Source: Liolophura sinensis
Lineage: Eukaryota; Mollusca; Polyplacophora; Chitonida; Chitonidae
Assembly: GCF_032854445.1 (NCBI RefSeq)
Contig: NC_088297.1
Coordinates: 19,977,127 to 20,041,126 of the forward strand
Direction: 5' to 3'
DNA length: 64,000 nt
Below are positions 53,685 to 64,000 of the stretch, piece by piece. The position numbers and the translations under genes were made by a program. The notes beneath the pieces were generated by a model. The model saw only the letters and a program-made list of their open reading frames with translations. It was not told the DNA's origin and searched no databases. The number at the start of each line of letters is the position of its first letter. The first letter of the stretch is position 1.

Positions 53685-56170
53685 ACCGATGCGGGAGTTT
53701 GGTGATAATTTTCGGTCGATGGCATATGACTTAACCTATTTGAAGTATGCTTACTGTACTAAATATCCATTTTATTTAAACGCTTCATTTCAAATCGCAT
53801 TCTTATTCGTAGCAATTAGCAACAACCCTAAAAAAATGTAAATACCATGTAGAAAGTGTCATTTTGAAATGTTGCCATTTTTGTTAGCCATAGACAACAG
53901 TTTCAGCCTCAAACTCCAAAGACAACTGTTCACGAATGGCCGCTGCTGCTGTGTTGTTGAGAGTTTGGTAGCGCTCGGATAGAATTCTGAATGTTGGGCT
54001 TTTAAGTCAAATATTCTTGAAAATAACGTTCAGCAATAGACGATATACAAATCAAGTGTATACTGTGCGTAAGATTCGCCCAGAATTACGTCTCACTTCA
54101 AGCTGTCTAGTGGATTTATTGTCTACGATGTGTATTTAAATTCGAATTGTATGTTTTGGCTTGATCATAATATAGTTTGACCTAATTAAATCGCCACTTA
54201 ATGAATCGAATACAGGGTATTTGTAAATTTAAATGACTAACGAATCTTGCATTCCTGCTCTATACACCTCCGGATTTTCTTCTCCGGTGACCTTGAGATG
54301 CTGGTGCTAACCTAGCTCTGTCCATTCTAATTCCTGTCAAGAGGAGCTTCCGTGAAGCGTGAAGACAGGAAATGCTTTCTTTCGAGCCAAAATGCCCGGA
54401 ACTCGTAGTCCATTCTCCAATGTCAAGTACATGTAGATTACATACAGCTTCTACCATATATAGTACTTCCTTCCAAGTAATTGCGATAAGTTAGCATAGT
54501 ACCTTGAGAATTTGGTATCACATCGTGCTAAGCCGCAGTTCGAGGGATTAAAATACCGGGGAAGGTACTTCCACCAAAACAGTAAAGAAAATCGAATAAC
54601 TCACTAGGCTGTCAATGACTCGTTCTGATAAGCGTGGTTATCACGATAGGCTCGGAAGTTTGCGTGATAAAGCGAAAGTTGCTACTGAACAGATGTGGTT
54701 TGCTATTAAACGTCACCGTTTAAGGGGGATATAGACCAGCTTAACACCATTGTTTCCTTAGTGAGAGCTTACTCCAGCGCTATAACTGTGCGAAGCGATT
54801 AATAATGCGCCAGTCATAGAACCATGGGACGACGTACTTGGATCTGACTCCAAGATGACTTCTAAGGAAAGTAATATGTTTGAGAGATCGCATGATGTTC
54901 TATTGGACTTTGCCAGGACAGAATGGACTAAGTAACGATCTGTCCCTGATGATTCGCCAAAGCTCCAAATCACGAAAACTCATTTGCGTTTATGTCTGTG
55001 CGCGATTGTTATCGCGGGAAGCACGATGGAATGAGTAAACGCTTTTGTCCTTTGTAACTGCATTGAGACTTTCGAGATGATCTACCGCTTACATTTGGAT
55101 ATAATATATTTGACTAGGCTATTGAATTTGTAAAGTCCAAATACTTTTCAGCACATATAGTTTGTTGTAGGTGGTATCGACTTTATTTCCGTGTGTTTTA
55201 CTAAAATCATTATTTAGTGCATGCATATCATTAATTTGAACACATTTGATGAGCTTTGAATCCATTACAGTTAAGTTGACCTTCTGACCTGATACCTGGT
55301 TTCGCAGCAGTCGGTTAGCTAGATTTCTTATTGCAGTCCAGAAATGGTTTGCTGCAGGTGACTGGATAGTCCAGGTCTAGTGCAATGTAAATAGGCGCTG
55401 TGCAACAAAGGCCAGTTGATCATGGTGATTGTATGCCATGAATGTAATTACCCGCCTTTTGCGTAATGGTACCAGCCTGCGATGCCAAACTGGTATTTAG
55501 CAGACAAGACGTGACACATTTTGTAAATATGCCGCTGTGATTATTACGCACGGTATATCATTTGTAGAAGATACGCAAGTAAGATAACATAGATATGAAA
55601 GACCTGTACATAATACCAAAAATTTAAGCGCATTATATAGCAAAGTGGCGTGTTCGTATGAAAGAGAAACTTTCAATCCTCTTGCTTATAACATCTTAGC
55701 TCTAGTACTGTATAGTTGTCTTTAAAGCATGGGGTATTTGGCCTCGGCCCTCTTCACTTTTCTATAAGCAACAATGTTAACGTTCAGTGCTGTAACTCCC
55801 GTGGCCCATAAGCATTGGAGCATACCTGACCCAGCTTGTGAGAAAGCAGGCATGCATATCTTGACCTTTCTATGCCAGCAGCCGAGAGGGGTGCTTAGCA
55901 ACACCATGGGGACGTAACTCGCAGCCTGATCACCACTTGACTTCTTCTGCCCTCTCGCCGAGAGTTTCAAATTTTCATCATTAAAACTCATATCTGCCCA
56001 AAATTTAGACAATTTCCATCATTTTGATATCAAGCATGCACCTGTACATTGAAAGTGGCATGCTGGCGGCGAAAAAAGGGCTTTACACACTACAATACAC
56101 CGAATTACATTCGTAAAGGGGAGTGCTAATAGGGCACTGATTCCAATTTTGTACATTCGGAGAAGGCCAC
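53685..56170. other. Intergenic with a GATA-motif cluster
   Basis: No gene recognised. A compact cluster of GATA-type sites is at 54626-54672. A 96-codon minus-strand frame (55722-56012) has no known domain. Confidence 0.4.
54626..54672. promoter_or_regulatory. GATA-site cluster
   Basis: TGATAAG (54626), GGTTATCA (54637), CGATAG (54644) and GTGATAAAG (54664) lie within 47 bp. The first two form an inverted pair, GATAAGCGTGGTTATC. GATA factors bind WGATAR; clustered sites are typical of enhancers, but function here is inferred. Confidence 0.25.
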
Positions 56171-56174
56171 TCAT

Positions 56175-56530
56175 AGGATTCCGAACGTCATTCCGTCGTC
56201 ATTTAAAGCTGTTGGCTGCATTTGCGTGTGGACGTTTGGTTCTTGTTTACCACATGCTTTGGTCTGGGGATGTCAAAAACTTTAGGCTTGTCTCATCCGG
56301 TTGGTGCATGAAGTTTGCCGTTCACGTTGGACTTCGATTTCTGGTTTCACTCTTTCTCTTAGAACACTCCTTGTTTCTTTCCAACATTATTCAGAATTGT
56401 TAACTGCTTCTCTTTGCATGATTTCTTTCTAATTTCAAACTGTATATCCTTTCTTTCTTCTCAGATAGCTTGTGTTAAATGTCGTTTTGTAATTGACCTT
56501 GCGATCATCGACCTGGAGCAGTAAGTAAAG
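56175..56530 (+). repeat. DR-1 dispersed repeat copy, left half
   Basis: GGCTGCATTTGCGTGTGGAC, TTGGTTCTTGTTTACCACAT, TTTAGGCTTGTCTCATCCGG, TTGGTGCATGAAGTTTGCCG, GTTTCTTTCCAACATTATTC, CTCTTTGCATGATTTCTTTC, GTTAAATGTCGTTTTGTAAT, TGACCTTGCGATCATCGACC and TGGAGCA. This is the reverse complement, block by block, of 57440-57800. Confidence 0.85.
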
Positions 56531-56534
56531 GTGG

Positions 56535-56895
56535 TGACATAAAACAGGGAAATAGTCACAAATTTTCAATAACACATTGACGACAGTCAACATGTTAGGC
56601 ACATATTCAATAATAATTTCAAACATTAAAAAAAGTCGAATGCAAAAAAACAGTTAACAGACAAATCATTTAAAAGCATAAAATCTCATGAAGTGGAAGA
56701 TAAAATGCTGTGCTTTCATTTCCAAGTTTATCTTGGTCGCACTCAAACACAGAGGTATTTTCTACTGTTATTGACTGATAAGGGTTTAGCGCCTTATTCC
56801 AGGGTATTTCACTTGTATGATGGGAGTCGGTGTCATAGGCTGAGGGAACCGGAGTGCACGGAGTAATACCATGAATCCGTCTTAATTTTGTACTT
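56535..56895. other. Intergenic, nothing recognised
   Basis: AT-rich sequence between two DR-1 copies; no gene seen. Confidence 0.4.
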
Positions 56896-56904
56896 TATAT
56901 ACAT

Positions 56905-57015
56905 TCTTGGTTCCTTAGTGGTTTGTGTTGACGGTTGCTTGGGGAATTGGCGATGCGTTTATTGACCTGGACGGTCCATTTCGCGTGACGGCTGGCATAC
57001 AATGTCTGTTTTGAC
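56905..57015 (+). repeat. DR-1 dispersed repeat fragment
   Basis: GTTTGTGTTGACGGTTGCTT, GGGGAATTGGCGATGCGTTT, ATTGACCTGGACGGTCCATT, GTGACGGCTGGCATACAATG and TCTGTTTTGAC. Confidence 0.7.
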
Positions 57016-57149
57016 ACTTAGATTGTGCAAGTAATTGGACGAAAAATCCCAATCTACAGCTCTGGATTGGACGAACAAGTATTGCGTCCAGGCGATTCCA
57101 ACAAGCCGATCCCCCGGGTATTATTATGGTCTGGGGAAGTACACACATA

Positions 57150-57830
57150 TATATATAATAAAAGGCTTACAGCACAGAGAATAAAACCTTAACAGCGTTT
57201 GATAACTGGCCAATTGTCAAGCATGTTTAGTGAAATATGACCTCTCGTGAATTTACCTCAGTTAGGGTTTTTGTAGCAGTTCATGTATATACTTAAAATG
57301 TAGAAAATTACACGCTCCCCTAGCACCATGACTTATGCTAACGTATTTTTAAAAATGCAGTGATGTTAATTGCAATTTGTTAGACGTCACTTGTTTAGAA
57401 TTACTTAAAACGTTGTCTTGTCATGATTAAATTTATACCTCGAAACAGACATTAGTATATCAGCGGTCAACCAAGTTGGACGCTCCTGGTCAATAACAGC
57501 AAGGCCAATTCCCGAAACGACATTTAACATAAATAACATGTACCAATGAACTAAGAAAGTATATACAGTACGGAATTAGGACGGATTCATGCAAAGAGAA
57601 ACACTTTGAATGATGTTGGAAAAACGCATGGAATGAGTGCAATCAGTATTGATCAGTGTGATGGACTCCCTAAATGTACCAACCGGATGTCTTGATGACG
57701 AGACAAGCCTAAGGTTTCAGACGGTCTCAGACCAAGGCATGTGATGAAACAAGAACAAAACGCTCACACGCAAATGCAGTCTGAATGGTTACATGAAGTA
57801 TTTGTTCAAAACGACGTTCATGCAATAACA
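57150..57830 (-). repeat. DR-1 dispersed repeat, longest copy (~0.68 kb)
   Basis: Reading left to right: AAAAGGCTTACAGCACAGAG, AACTGGCCAATTGTCAAGC, TCTCGTGAATTTACCTCAGT, AAATTACACGCTCCCCTAGC, GATGTTAATTGCAATTTGTT, AGACGTCACTTGTTTAGAAT, ACCTCGAAACAGACATTAGT, GCGGTCAACCAAGTTGGACG, AAGGCCAATTCCCGAAACGA, GATGTTGGAAAAACGCATGG, AACCGGATGTCTTGATGACG, AAGGCATGTGATGAAACAAG, then AAACGCTCACACGCAAATGC. Every block recurs elsewhere in the window. No frame, terminal inverted repeat or poly-A tail was found. Confidence 0.85.
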
Positions 57831-57834
57831 AAGA

Positions 57835-60025
57835 CATTTCTGTCCTCATGATATTACGTAATTAGTTGCATAACTGCGTCAATTCAAGTACACGTAGAGA
57901 AGAGAGCATTTTTTGTAACCTAATTACGACATTCATATTTAAAAACCAGCGAAAACACATTTTCTAAAGTGGACTTGTCATATGTACAGGATGCTTTCTG
58001 TCGCATGTTTTTCGTCTTTATGAGACATAATGACATTAGGAGCTATTTATCCTTTTTCCAGTCTATTTAATATAATATTATAATTCATATTTAATGCAGG
58101 CTTCCGGATGATATCAGTAATGCTAACATCCGATTACTCCGAGGAAATTTGTGTTTCAATTAAAAATATCATCTAAATACCAGGAACATGCTTATCTAAA
58201 GTGTATTAAAACTTACACCAGGCGTATTTTTTATGGCGGTCTCATTTAAACACATAGCTAAAAGAAAATCTGGCCATCTCTTATAGTTACAGCACACAGC
58301 CCACCAATTTCTAGAAGGAAAGGGATAAACTCTCATTTACCTACACTACGATAAGTGTACTATCTACGATAAACATGAAGCATATGGAATAGCCCATCAT
58401 GTAGATGTTATATCGCCTGTCGCTTTACTGCCACTTTCTCAGTATTTAACGTTGCAATCACAGAGGTCTGTATTGATATCAGCTGTAACATTTGAATCCA
58501 TTTCAGTAATCGTTGTGCTACATTTTCTTCACATTTATTGTGCACAAGGTAACACCCGAACCAGATAATTTCCTTTCTTCTAATTAAAGTCGTTTCAATA
58601 TGTGGAGAACATATTTTTACTTATGAATATGTGGCACCACGAGTAGTGAAATGGAATTTGATTTCTAGCCAATTTTTTGTGGCCTATTACTGCATGCATC
58701 GAAACGTCTTGTTTATAAACTAAAAAGTTGTTTCATTCATGAGAAACTTCTTGTCCTGCTTACACCAAGGTCCAACGTGTAAATGCCATTCCAAGAAGTT
58801 TTTGGCTACGTTAGCTGCTAGTGTTCGGCGCCAGGAAAAGCTAGCTGTCGGGATTCTCCCTTGTTTGCGTTTCTCACTGTGTTTTAATACGAATTAGAAC
58901 TTTTTGTCTGATCACCGAATTCGTGCACAATCATGTGTTTTTGTTTAGCACGCTTTACCAGAGTTAACCTGACTTTTATTCAGAGTACATTGACCTTAGC
59001 TTTTGATAACTGTTATATTTGGAATAATCTTTATCACAGGTCGTCATAAGCATAGGTGATACAATCCAAATCCATTTTGTTCTATCACGAAAAGGCGCGC
59101 TTTAAATTTTAGTAAAAACAATGTGCCAGAATGTAATTAAAAACTGATTAAAATAGGCCAATTAACGCCGATGAATTCATGAAAGAAATTTATCAGATTC
59201 AGTGTTATTATTCAGAAAGAACATCGAAGTAATCAAACAAGGCAACGTTACTCAGTCAGTAAAAGTGAGTAGGCCATTTTTTCTGATTAAGTTTTGTCTG
59301 TTTGGTTATTTGGGGTTTACGACCGCTTTTAGAATTACTTTCCTGGAACAGGTTCGTGTGAATGGCAATATATTTGTATTACCAGCTGATGAGAATTACG
59401 TCATGCGCGAGTACTTACCCAAAGAAATGAACCAGCCGGTGCTTGGTGGATTTCCTCATGATAAGTGTGTAGCGGATAAGTACCTAGTATAAAGATACTC
59501 ATTTTTCAAATTTTAAGGTCTTGATGTTGAGTTTAAATCCGAACCCGAAGATAATTCAGTAAATTGTAAGATCGCCACGTTGGATATATGAGCAGTTGTA
59601 ACCAAAGCACAACTGACGTATATATCTTTAGTATCGACAACCTATAAAGTAGCACGGTCCATGAGTTTTTATACTTTTTCACCTATTCACATACACATTT
59701 TTGCCCCAAAACCAGCAGATTTTATTTTACAACAATTTATTCAAAATTCAGCACAAAAGGCCTACTAAAGTAACACACAGCGAAAGCATCCAAAACTCTC
59801 AATAATTCTCCTTTCTCCTCCTTTGACCTGCTTTCATAAGTCTTATATAGACTGGTGAAGTTTTCTAGAATAAGAAAATTCCTAAACACTTGTTGTAAAC
59901 AAACAGGCCCCGAACTGAGGGTATTCTGGAACATTCTAAGGCAGAGGCAGACAGCAGGCCCTGAACTCAGCATATGTAAACAGTGGCAAGCTAAATTTAG
60001 AAGCTGACGGCAGTTGTTCACATAA
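57835..60025. other. Intergenic, nothing recognised
   Basis: AT-rich. Frames at 59202-59492 (96 codons, plus) and 59737-60021 (94 codons, minus) have no domain I know. Confidence 0.4.
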
Positions 60026-60026
60026 C

Positions 60027-60027
<1 letters not shown>

Positions 60028-60057
<30 letters not shown>

Positions 60058-60235
60058 GATTGGTGTTTTACGCCATAATCGAGAATATTTCACTTATACG
60101 ACGGCGGCTATCATTATGATGGGAGGAAACCGGCCATGGCATAGGGGAAACCCACCACCATCCGCAGGTTGCTGTCAGACGCTCCCACAAACGGACGGAG
60201 AGCCTTGCGATTATTGTCCTGGAGCATCAATCCTT
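60028..60235 (-). mobile_element. S1 SINE, tail and body
   Basis: (TTTA)n then GATTGGTGTTTTACGCCATA, TTTCACTTATACGACGGCGG, ATGATGGGAGGAAACCGGCC, ACCATCCGCAGGTTGCTGTC and AGACGCTCCCACAAACGGAC. Well preserved; the tRNA-like head is absent. Confidence 0.92.
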
Positions 60236-60409
60236 GTCAACTGAATAAATTTGTCCAGGGAGTTTTGTAGAAATAACAGGTTGATTCTGATTAAAATCTA
60301 TCCTTCAGTTAAGTACACTATCTTCTGAGGGCGCAGAAATGTCACACTGCAAACACAAGAAATGGGGAGAGAAACGTTAACATCTTTGTCTGTATGCATC
60401 TCTGTCGTT

Positions 60410-60440
<31 letters not shown>
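60410..60440 (+). repeat. (GTCT)n microsatellite
   Basis: About seven GTCT units around 60411-60440, with the first ones imperfect (GTTT). Confidence 0.85.
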
Positions 60441-60441
<1 letters not shown>

Positions 60442-60511
60442 AACAACAACAGGAACAGTAAGGCAGGGATTTAGATAAGTTTTGTAGACATTTTTTTTTT
60501 CTTTTTTTTTT

Positions 60512-60757
60512 TTTTTGATTGGTGTTTTACGCCGTACTCAAGAATATTTCACTTATACGACGGCGGCCAGCATTATGGTGGGTGGAAACCGGGCAGAGCC
60601 CGGGGGAAACCCACGACCATCCGCAGGTTGCTGACAGACCTTCTCACGTACGGCCGCCAGCATGAGCTGGACTTGAACTCACAGCGACCGCATTGGTGAG
60701 AGACTCCTGGGTCATTACGCTGCGCTAGCGCTTTAACCGACTGAGCCACGGAGGCCC
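60512..60757 (-). mobile_element. S1 SINE, full length, best preserved
   Basis: T-rich tail, GATTGGTGTTTTACGCCGTA, CTCAAGAATATTTCACTTAT, ACGACGGCGGCCAGCATTAT, GTGGAAACCGGGCAGAGCCC, GACCATCCGCAGGTTGCTGA, CAGCATGAGCTGGACTTGAA, CTCACAGCGACCGCATTGGT, GAGAGACTCCTGGGTCATTA, then the reversed A-box region GCTTTAACCGACTGAGCCAC and GGAGGCCC. This is the reference for the other S1 calls. The 89-codon minus-strand frame over it is an artefact. Confidence 0.95.
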
Positions 60758-60759
60758 CT

Positions 60760-60890
60760 TTTGTAGACATGATGGCCTTTAGGCTAAGGATCAAACCGTT
60801 AAATTTTGGAGGTGACCCGGATTGGGATCGTAATCTAGGCATCCTTAAAGGCGATTTTCCTTTTGCCCCTTTTTCTGGGAATGAAAAATT
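60760..60890. other. SINE flank, nothing recognised
   Basis: TTTTGTAGACAT occurs on both sides of the SINE (60480s and 60760s), which may be its target-site duplication. Confidence 0.45.
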
Positions 60891-60894
60891 TAGC

Positions 60895-61080
60895 TGGAGC
60901 GGAGGTTTGTACTCTCTAACTGCTTCTGTTTTTTCCTTTTTACTGCATATACTACTTTAGTTCTTTGATGGTTTGTGTTGAACATTGTTTTGTTCCATTA
61001 ATGGTCTTGCGATCATTGACCTAAAAATGACTTCTATGGTTGACGGCTGGCTTATGATTGTCTGTTTTGCTAAGACTGTG
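60895..61080 (+). repeat. DR-1 dispersed repeat fragment
   Basis: GTACTCTCTAACTGCTTCTG, TAGTTCTTTGATGGTTTGTG, AATGGTCTTGCGATCATTGA, CTATGGTTGACGGCTGGCTT and ATGATTGTCTGTTTTGC. Confidence 0.65.
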
Positions 61081-61084
61081 GTTT

Positions 61085-61850
61085 GTACATATAATAATCT
61101 GCTACGTAGAAGAGCACACCTTTCAATGGGGTGCACGTACAGTTCCTTCGCGCATATAACATGGCGGAGTATGGCTATGTGCTCTTTTGTTTTCTCCCGT
61201 AGTACGTCACACCTTTTGGTGTATATATACCCATAACACCCTTACGTAGTACGTGTAGGCAACGTTATCAGCTTGGTCATTGAAAAATGCTCTGGAGAGT
61301 CAATGGTAAACTAGAAACCAGAAATCAGAGATAGAACGATTTTCATAAAGTAATCAACGTTGAACGATACGAAGAATCCCAAACAACCTAATAATTTGTT
61401 ATGCATTAATCAATTGACCTCGGACATTGTTTTACCTATTGAATTATAGCCTGAATTATAATTCGGAAACTTCGCCTATCATTTGTGTTATCATCAGAAA
61501 AAAAGTTTGCTATTTCAATTCATGCCAGGTGACGGCTTCAAGTCTCCACCACGTGTTAACTTCTTGCAAAATAGACTAACGCTTTTCTAAGTTCGTGGAA
61601 TTGTGGTACATTATATAACACAATTTGTTAGCCACTTGACTGTAAGGGACATTGCCCCAGAACCTAGAGTCTCCCGTCTCAGAAGTCCGATACCTTGCTA
61701 CAGGGGCTCTGTTATCCCACGCGTCTCGCCCGAGCAGGCGAACCATCTCAAGGCTATATTATCTGAAGGTCTATTTGTGCTCCGAGTGCTTTCTGGCAGA
61801 ATAATCCGAGAGCCGTATTTTGTCTTGAAGTGATTCCTCGCAGCATCGCA
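61085..61850. other. Intergenic, nothing recognised
   Basis: AACATGGCGG near 61158 resembles a YY1-type site. No gene is supported. Confidence 0.35.
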
Positions 61851-61894
61851 TCACGTCGATAATAAAGCGGCTTGACTCGATGGCATTTGAAAGC

Positions 61895-62155
61895 TCTGAG
61901 CATTATTTATTAGCGAAAGACGTAATTGGGATTGATCAAAGAGAACATCGGCTCTTGACAAAGACAGCGGTAAGCTCGTCTAAAAACGCGATCCTTCCCT
62001 AACGCGACCCGTCTCCGGGGCTCGTCTTGTCTTCGTTCACTTGGGAGAGTGCCAAATGGTCTTTATCTTAAGGTTCTACAAACAGCATTTGGGCGTGATT
62101 GGGAGTTTAATAGATCTGATTATCACGCTCGATCGCTTCTGCGATTAATCCCATC
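61895..62155. promoter_or_regulatory. Candidate enhancer: TCF and homeodomain sites
   Basis: CATTATTTATTAG (61901), GTAATTGG (61922), TCF-type GATCAAAG (61934) and TGACAAAG (61956), then CTGATTATCA (~62117) and GATTAATCCC (~62142, K50 homeodomain type). The tract is less AT-rich than its flanks. Motif matches this short occur by chance, so the call rests on clustering. Confidence 0.22.
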
Positions 62156-62159
62156 GCCA

Positions 62160-63055
62160 CAATAAGTGATACTCTACAGTTGCCGAGCTTTCTCCAGTGG
62201 CCAACAGACCTAAACACGGGTCTATTCTCACCTAACGCTAGTCTGCCGACTGGTAAATGTGAACATTGTCGGCCAGTGCCTTCGCTCGACGCAATCAGTC
62301 AACCGAACACAAGGGTACAAAGGTAACCTAGGCGGCCCACATACAGCACTCGTCGATCGAAAGTCAAGCGGATATATATGTACATGTACTTGTATCACTA
62401 CACCAACGCCTGGCATGTGATGATGTTCGTAAGTTGATTCTATCTATTCCTCCAACCTATCACGTATATCGAAGCTACGAGTTTGATGTATTTGTTTTCT
62501 CTTTAAGTTTTTGAATTATTTATTCAGGATAAATAAGTGGCTTTTCGTGAGACTGAAATCGCTGTTTGCGCTGCGGTGTTATCAGTATTAGGTGTTTCTC
62601 ATTTTTACCTGATACTCCCAAGTTTTCTCGTCGTGTAATTGATATTTGCCTGATATGTAATCTTCACTAAAGCCATTTATTACACTCTAAATACCCTAGC
62701 TTGTCACCTTTGCTTTAATATTTCGTATCATTCACAAAAGAATGTTGAAGTGAGATATGACAACTATAGATATTGTTTCAGCCAAAATGAAAATGATAAT
62801 TTTGTTCAATGTTCACAAAGCTGTGATATATGTGTACATAATATGAATGTGTTTATTAACTAAACGTATTCTGTCATTTTATTGATCTGCTTCTATCGCG
62901 TTTCAGAGAATAAGGCTACATTTACAATTACAATTTACCCCGCTTACCAATCAAGATAAAACTTCTATTTGAAGCCTTACTACCCAATAAACTGATATGT
63001 TGGCAACTAACGCCAGGTACTTCGAATGCATGTAAAATGCATGGCTAAATGAAAG
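62160..63055. other. Intergenic, nothing recognised
   Basis: Strongly AT-rich from 62440 on. No gene or repeat pair seen. Confidence 0.4.
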
Positions 63056-63059
63056 TAAG

Positions 63060-63190
63060 GGCGCTCGTGCGTTGATTTCCGCCTTTACACATTTCGGTTT
63101 CTTCCACCGAAATCCTGACCCGCTCTCGCACATATAAGTGAATTATTCTTGAGTAGGGCTTTAAGGACCAGTCAACTAAATAAAATAAGC
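63060..63190 (+). mobile_element. S1 SINE relic
   Basis: TTTCGGTTTCTTCCACCGAA, ATAAGTGAATTATTCTTGAG, TAGGGCTTTAAGGACCAGTC and AACTAAATAAAATAAGC follow the S1 3' body with heavy divergence. Confidence 0.6.
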
Positions 63191-63194
63191 AAAT

Positions 63195-63685
63195 ATTGCT
63201 ATAGGCCTGTAGTTATGTGCCAAACGTTTTTCATGTGTCGTGACGTCTTTATCTCAGTATTTTAAGGAACATGTTTATCACTTTTTCGTCACATGTTAAT
63301 GAATATTTAAAGTAAGGCACATGAACTAAATGTGTAGCCATTCCATGCTGGATTAAGGGAAGTTCCCTAACAGGCGTAAAAATTCGTCCATTATTATAAA
63401 TATTTAAAAGAGATGGAGGACGGGGGACATGTGCTTAGCTAGGTAGAAACCCGACGTTCCATTGGATAGATCCACCCATTCGTTTATAGTGTCAGTTGCT
63501 TGTTGAAATTAACAATTTATACGATTTAAGAATGCAACCGTGGATCTATTTCTAACTAACTGTTCCACATACAGGGCTTCTAAAAAAAAGAGTAGCCATC
63601 TATATAGGCTCGCGAAACTAACCCGCATGCGTGAAGGCCGATATAAACTATGCCTATATTAAAACTAATGAACCTTGACCAGTGC
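63195..63685. other. Intergenic, nothing recognised
   Basis: No gene or repeat supported. Confidence 0.4.
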
Positions 63686-63688
63686 GTT

Positions 63689-63889
63689 TTACAATAGCAA
63701 GATAAAACCTAAACGTTTGCTTAGTGGTTGAGCTATCGACAGAAAAAGAAAGACGCCGCCGAGGACAATAAAACTCGACCCATGTAAAACTGGAATGCGC
63801 ATAGCCTGCCGTAAAGCGACGAAGGCGAGATACACCATAACACCACTTGTCATAATCTCGACTATCATTTGGCGGTTTGACGCATTCAA
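63689..63889 (-). CDS. Possible terminal exon, two membrane helices (weak)
   Basis: A minus-strand frame of about 66 codons ending in TAA at 63689. Its peptide has two hydrophobic stretches (SGVMVYLAFVAL and SSFIVLGGVFLFLSIA) separated by a basic linker (RQAMRIPVLHG), as in a membrane protein. The residue before the frame is a TAG stop inside TTGTCATAG, which could equally be a splice acceptor after an AT-rich tract. No ATG starts it. I recognise no family. A chance frame is quite possible. Confidence 0.15.
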   Translation of the reverse strand: MNASNRQMIVEIMTSGVMVYLAFVALRQAMRIPVLHGSSFIVLGGVFLFLSIAQPLSKRLGFILLL

Positions 63890-64000
63890 CTATGACAATA
63901 ATTGATTGATTTATTGATTCATTTTTATTTTAGAAATAAATCCAGCATAACACATAACATCATTATGAATCACAGGAATTGTGACGTTTGGCGGAGTGAG
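63890..64000. other. Window edge, AT-rich
   Basis: TTGATTGATTTATTGATTCA run, then unassigned sequence to the window end. Confidence 0.4.

Noticed and set aside
60573-60842. 89-codon minus-strand frame
   Set aside because: It is S1 SINE sequence, including the B-box region.

Overview
This window reads as nuclear DNA of a marine lophotrochozoan animal, most likely a mollusc. The evidence is an AT-rich background without long coding frames, many diverged SINE-type repeats that I recognise as typical of bivalve and gastropod genomes, several minisatellites, and a decayed DD34E Tc1-like transposon. I see no operon-like packing, ribosome binding sites, rRNA, intact tRNA gene or CRISPR array. The species cannot be fixed from sequence alone.

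No intact protein-coding gene is recognisable. The only confident protein homology is a Tc1/mariner transposase on the minus strand (about 5028 down to 4070), dead by three in-frame stops. Two short stretches could be exons of real genes: a minus-strand ATG at 30360 with a SAM-domain-like pattern and an NRF1-type palindrome 73 bp upstream, and a minus-strand two-helix membrane-like reading frame at 63689-63889. Both are weak. The longest open frame (51059-52525) is a by-product of an 82-bp tandem repeat and not a gene.

Layout. 1-2020: tandem 144-bp duplication with CTCF-like motifs, a SINE, and a three-copy degenerate repeat. 3720-5840: an old copy of a dispersed repeat (here called DR-1) broken up by the Tc1-like element. 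8187-10119: two direct dimers of a roughly 360-bp unit. 12030-14110: a 41-bp array, a small foldback element, two SINEs, and DR-1 copies, one containing a 77-bp array. 17225-20115: SINEs, a 30-bp array and a DR-1 copy. 28337-28785: a 112-bp array. 35625-37388: a 0.96-kb direct duplication. 44543-45341: a 0.8-kb CpG-rich palindrome. 51060-52740: the 82-bp array with higher-order structure. 56175-57830: two DR-1 copies in opposite orientation, including the longest one. 60030-60757: two SINEs.

The window is best read as a gene-poor intergenic or intronic tract. Its content is repeat biology, with a few candidate cis-regulatory clusters (GATA, TCF/homeodomain, CTCF-like, NRF1-like). The most novel-looking items are the long palindrome, the DR-1 family and the 82-bp satellite; none can be shown to be a functional system from sequence alone.
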